DNA from: DASRHY01 sp046765875
GTDB taxonomy: Bacteria > Actinomycetota > Actinomycetes > Propionibacteriales > Kribbellaceae
DNA: 7,998 nucleotides
Direction: 5' to 3'
Assembly (NCBI GenBank): GCA_046765875.1
Contig: JBKPSJ010000009.1
Coordinates: 1 to 7,998, forward strand
Positions 6,155 through 7,998 of the stretch are shown here, one piece after another (within the stretch, counting starts at the first letter, position 1; the number at the start of each line of letters is the position of its first letter). Made by a program: the position numbers and the translations under genes. The notes beneath the pieces are model-generated. The model had not been told where the DNA came from. It was given only the letters and a program-made list of their open reading frames with translations, and ran no database searches.

Positions 6155-7332
6155 CACCTGGGCACCTCGGCCTGGTTGTCCGGATCCAGGCCGAGTGTTG
6201 CCATTCCGAGCCAGTCGGCGCACACGTCCGTCGTCGCCGGGTGCAACGATCCGCAGCGGGCGTCGCGGTACAGCCGCTCCAGGTCGTTGCCGCGCCGGGT
6301 CGCGCTGGTGCCGCAGGCCTCGAGCATCGACGCCGCGACCTGCTGCGCGGTCTCGCCGGCGAGGAGCTTGGCCCGCCATACCCAGCGGTTGGTGTCCGGG
6401 TCGCCGGGTGCGGCGTCGACCCGCCGGGCCGCCTGCCGTACCACCTCGCGGGTGGCGGCGACCGAGGCGTCCGCGCGGCCGATCCGGGCCCGGACCGCGG
6501 GCAGCCGTTCCAGCCCGCGGGCGCGGACCTGCGCCACCGCGGCGTCGATCGCCGCCTGCGCGACGCCGACGTACACGCCCGCGTACGAGGCGACCAGCCA
6601 GTGCGGCATCGCCTGCGCGATCAGCACGCCGAGTCCCTCGATCCCGCCGAGCAGCGCGTCCTCGGGCACCTCGACGTCGAGGTGTACGTCGTGGCTCGCG
6701 GTGGCCCGCATCCCGAGCGAGTCCCAGGTCTCCTCGACGGTGATGCCGGGCAGCTTGGCGTCCACCAGGAACTGCGACATCGCCGCCTGGTTGTCCTCGG
6801 CCCGGGCGGCGACGACGTACGCGTCGACGTGCCCGGCGCCGGAGCAGAACGTCTTCGACCCGGTGATCCGGAATCCGCCGCCGGTGCGCGCGTAGCTGGT
6901 CGCCAGCTGGGACAGCCGCGAGCCGGCGCCGCGCTCCGACATCGCCACGCCGAACAGCGCGCCGTCGACCACCTGGCTCAGCACCCGGTCGCGCATCGCG
7001 AAGAACGACTCCGGTACGCCGATCGCCCGGGCGACGTCGTCGGAAGTGAGAGCCAGCGTCCCGGTCACCGAGGCGTGCATGTTGTACACCAGCGCGGTGG
7101 CGCCGTTGCCCGCGGCCAGCTCCATCGCGACCTCGATGTAGTCGGCGAAGCCGCCGCCGGAGCCGCCGAGCCGCTGTGGCACCAGTAGGCCGAGCAGCCC
7201 GCCGGCCCGGATCTCGGCGAAGTCCTCGACCGGGAACGTGCCGTCGCGGTCATAGCCGGCCGCCCGTTCGGCGAATCCGGCTCTGAGGCCGCGGGCGACG
7301 TCGACGGGTGCCGCGGGCAGCGTTTCTGTCAT
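6151..7332 (-). CDS. acyl-CoA dehydrogenase-fold flavoprotein
   Basis: The 393-residue protein is full length for the family. The N-terminal helical domain (about 1-120) includes LLVPQRLGGSGGGFADY. The middle beta domain (about 125-225) has MSERGAGSR, a variant of the usual TEPGAGSD, and GFRITGSKTFCSGA, a strongly conserved block. The C-terminal helical domain (about 235-380) binds flavin. The usual catalytic glutamate context near the C-terminus (YEG-like) is not seen; the stretch there reads RDARCGSLHPATTDVCADW. That resembles flavin-dependent monooxygenases of the same fold, so the enzyme may hydroxylate or desaturate rather than act in beta-oxidation. The ATG at 7332 overlaps the methyltransferase stop as ATGA, with GAGGAG 8 bp upstream. 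Its stop overlaps the PKS start. It probably prepares the PKS starter or oxidises the product. Confidence 0.88.
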   Translation of the reverse strand: MTETLPAAPVDVARGLRAGFAERAAGYDRDGTFPVEDFAEIRAGGLLGLLVPQRLGGSGGGFADYIEVAMELAAGNGATALVYNMHASVTGTLALTSDDVARAIGVPESFFAMRDRVLSQVVDGALFGVAMSERGAGSRLSQLATSYARTGGGFRITGSKTFCSGAGHVDAYVVAARAEDNQAAMSQFLVDAKLPGITVEETWDSLGMRATASHDVHLDVEVPEDALLGGIEGLGVLIAQAMPHWLVASYAGVYVGVAQAAIDAAVAQVRARGLERLPAVRARIGRADASVAATREVVRQAARRVDAAPGDPDTNRWVWRAKLLAGETAQQVAASMLEACGTSATRRGNDLERLYRDARCGSLHPATTDVCADWLGMATLGLDPDNQAEVPRW

Positions 7333-7998
7333 GGGCGGTACTCCTCACGCTGGGTCGGTCGGGTGACATCCTTGACACCGACGGCCTCGAACAGCACCGC
7401 CGTCGGCCGGGTCCGGACGATCCGTGACGCCGGCCGGCGACCGGTCAGCCAGGCCAGCGTGGCGAACACCGCCGGCCGTAGTCCGGTCAGTTCCATGCTT
7501 ACCCCGTGCCGGGAACACTGTCTGACCAGTTCTTTGCGGTCTACGAACAGCGCGGCGTCGTGCAGCCCCTTCGGCGGCCCGCCCGGCAGCCGTTCGGCGA
7601 GCGTGATCGAGATGAACTCGGCCAGCCAGGTGTCGGCGAGCGTGTCGGCCACCAGCGTGCCGCCCGGGCGCAGCACCCGGCACACCTCGGCGAGCACCCG
7701 CGGCAGGTCCGGCACGTGTTCGAGGCACTCGCCGGCGACGACCACATCGGCGATCTCGTCGGCGAACGGGAGACGCCGGGCGTCGGCACGGACCGGCTCG
7801 ACACCGTGCTCGCGGGCCACTCGCAGCGAGGGAACGGACAGGTCCAGGCCGATGTGGCGATAGCCGAGCGGTTCGACGTACGGCGCGAGCAGGCCGCCGC
7901 CGCAGGCGACGTCGATCAGCAACGCTCCCGGACGAGTCGCACGCGGGATCTTCTCGGCCCGCGCCGCAGCAAGCCAGTGCAACATCGCGAACGGGCCC
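7329..7998 (-). CDS. UbiG-like class I SAM-dependent methyltransferase, 5' end outside window
   Basis: About 222 residues are visible. The SAM-binding Rossmann core is complete: motif I LLIDVACGGGLL, the acidic end of strand 2 in HIGLDLS, ADARRLPFAD, then CLEHVPDLPRVLAEVCRVLRPGGTLV. This layout matches UbiG-type O-methyltransferases. The first in-frame ATG (7985) is probably internal, because the codons before it read GPFA and GPFAMLHWLA is the expected continuous family sequence; the true start should lie a few dozen codons outside. The gene heads the visible part of the operon and is coupled by ATGA to the flavoprotein. In known phenolic-lipid pathways a methyltransferase and a flavin oxygenase tailor the type III PKS product, so this enzyme most likely methylates a phenolic hydroxyl. 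That role is inferred. Confidence 0.88.
   Translation of the reverse strand, partial: GPFAMLHWLAAARAEKIPRATRPGALLIDVACGGGLLAPYVEPLGYRHIGLDLSVPSLRVAREHGVEPVRADARRLPFADEIADVVVAGECLEHVPDLPRVLAEVCRVLRPGGTLVADTLADTWLAEFISITLAERLPGGPPKGLHDAALFVDRKELVRQCSRHGVSMELTGLRPAVFATLAWLTGRRPASRIVRTRPTAVLFEAVGVKDVTRPTQREEYRP

Noticed and set aside
5315..7188. Long plus-strand open frames opposite the PKS and flavoprotein genes
   Set aside because: The minus strand carries clear family motifs here, while these frames carry none.

Overview
The window is very GC-rich. Third codon positions are strongly G/C, GTG starts are used, GTAC-containing codon pairs are frequent, and the opposite strands carry long spurious open frames. 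This points to an actinobacterium, perhaps a Kribbella-like or other soil genus. The genus is only an impression.

Left block, + strand (about 1-3451). A LysR-family regulator (82-978) is followed by a small-molecule hydrolase of the 'cyclase'/kynurenine formamidase/isatin hydrolase family (1062-1835). The hydrolase stop overlaps the start of a thiamine-pyrophosphate (TPP) enzyme of the acetolactate synthase/benzoylformate decarboxylase fold (1835-3451). The three look like a self-contained, regulator-controlled catabolic unit: one enzyme opens an amide or ring, the other breaks a C-C bond next to a carbonyl, probably in a 2-oxo acid. A short AT-rich leader with a perfect 12-bp palindrome precedes the regulator.

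Middle block, - strand (about 3448-4590). This is a decayed peptide/nickel-type ABC transporter. A nearly whole DppB-type permease has its proper start, with a strong ribosome binding site, put out of frame by one extra base. Just upstream is the last roughly 60 codons of a DppC-type permease. No solute-binding protein or ATPase is present. The permease stop and the TPP-enzyme stop interlock in one CTAG.

Scar or repeat zone (about 4591-5060). The dppC remnant ends abruptly at a GC-rich zone built from about ten direct, inverted and degenerate copies of GGTTCGCACC. Five of these form a 19-bp tandem array and others form hairpins. On the far side a short ORF with a hydrophobic N-terminus (up to 5061) runs into the same repeats. 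The zone may mark a deletion or rearrangement.

Right block, - strand (5081-7998). A tightly coupled operon reads a UbiG-like SAM methyltransferase (5' end outside the window), an acyl-CoA dehydrogenase-fold flavoprotein, then a type III polyketide synthase with an intact Cys-His-Asn triad. Successive genes overlap by 4 bp (ATGA, GTGA). This gene set fits a small alkylresorcinol-, alkylpyrone- or phenolic-lipid-type pathway in which the PKS product is oxidised and methylated. The exact product cannot be read from sequence. No tRNA, rRNA, CRISPR array or transposase was seen.
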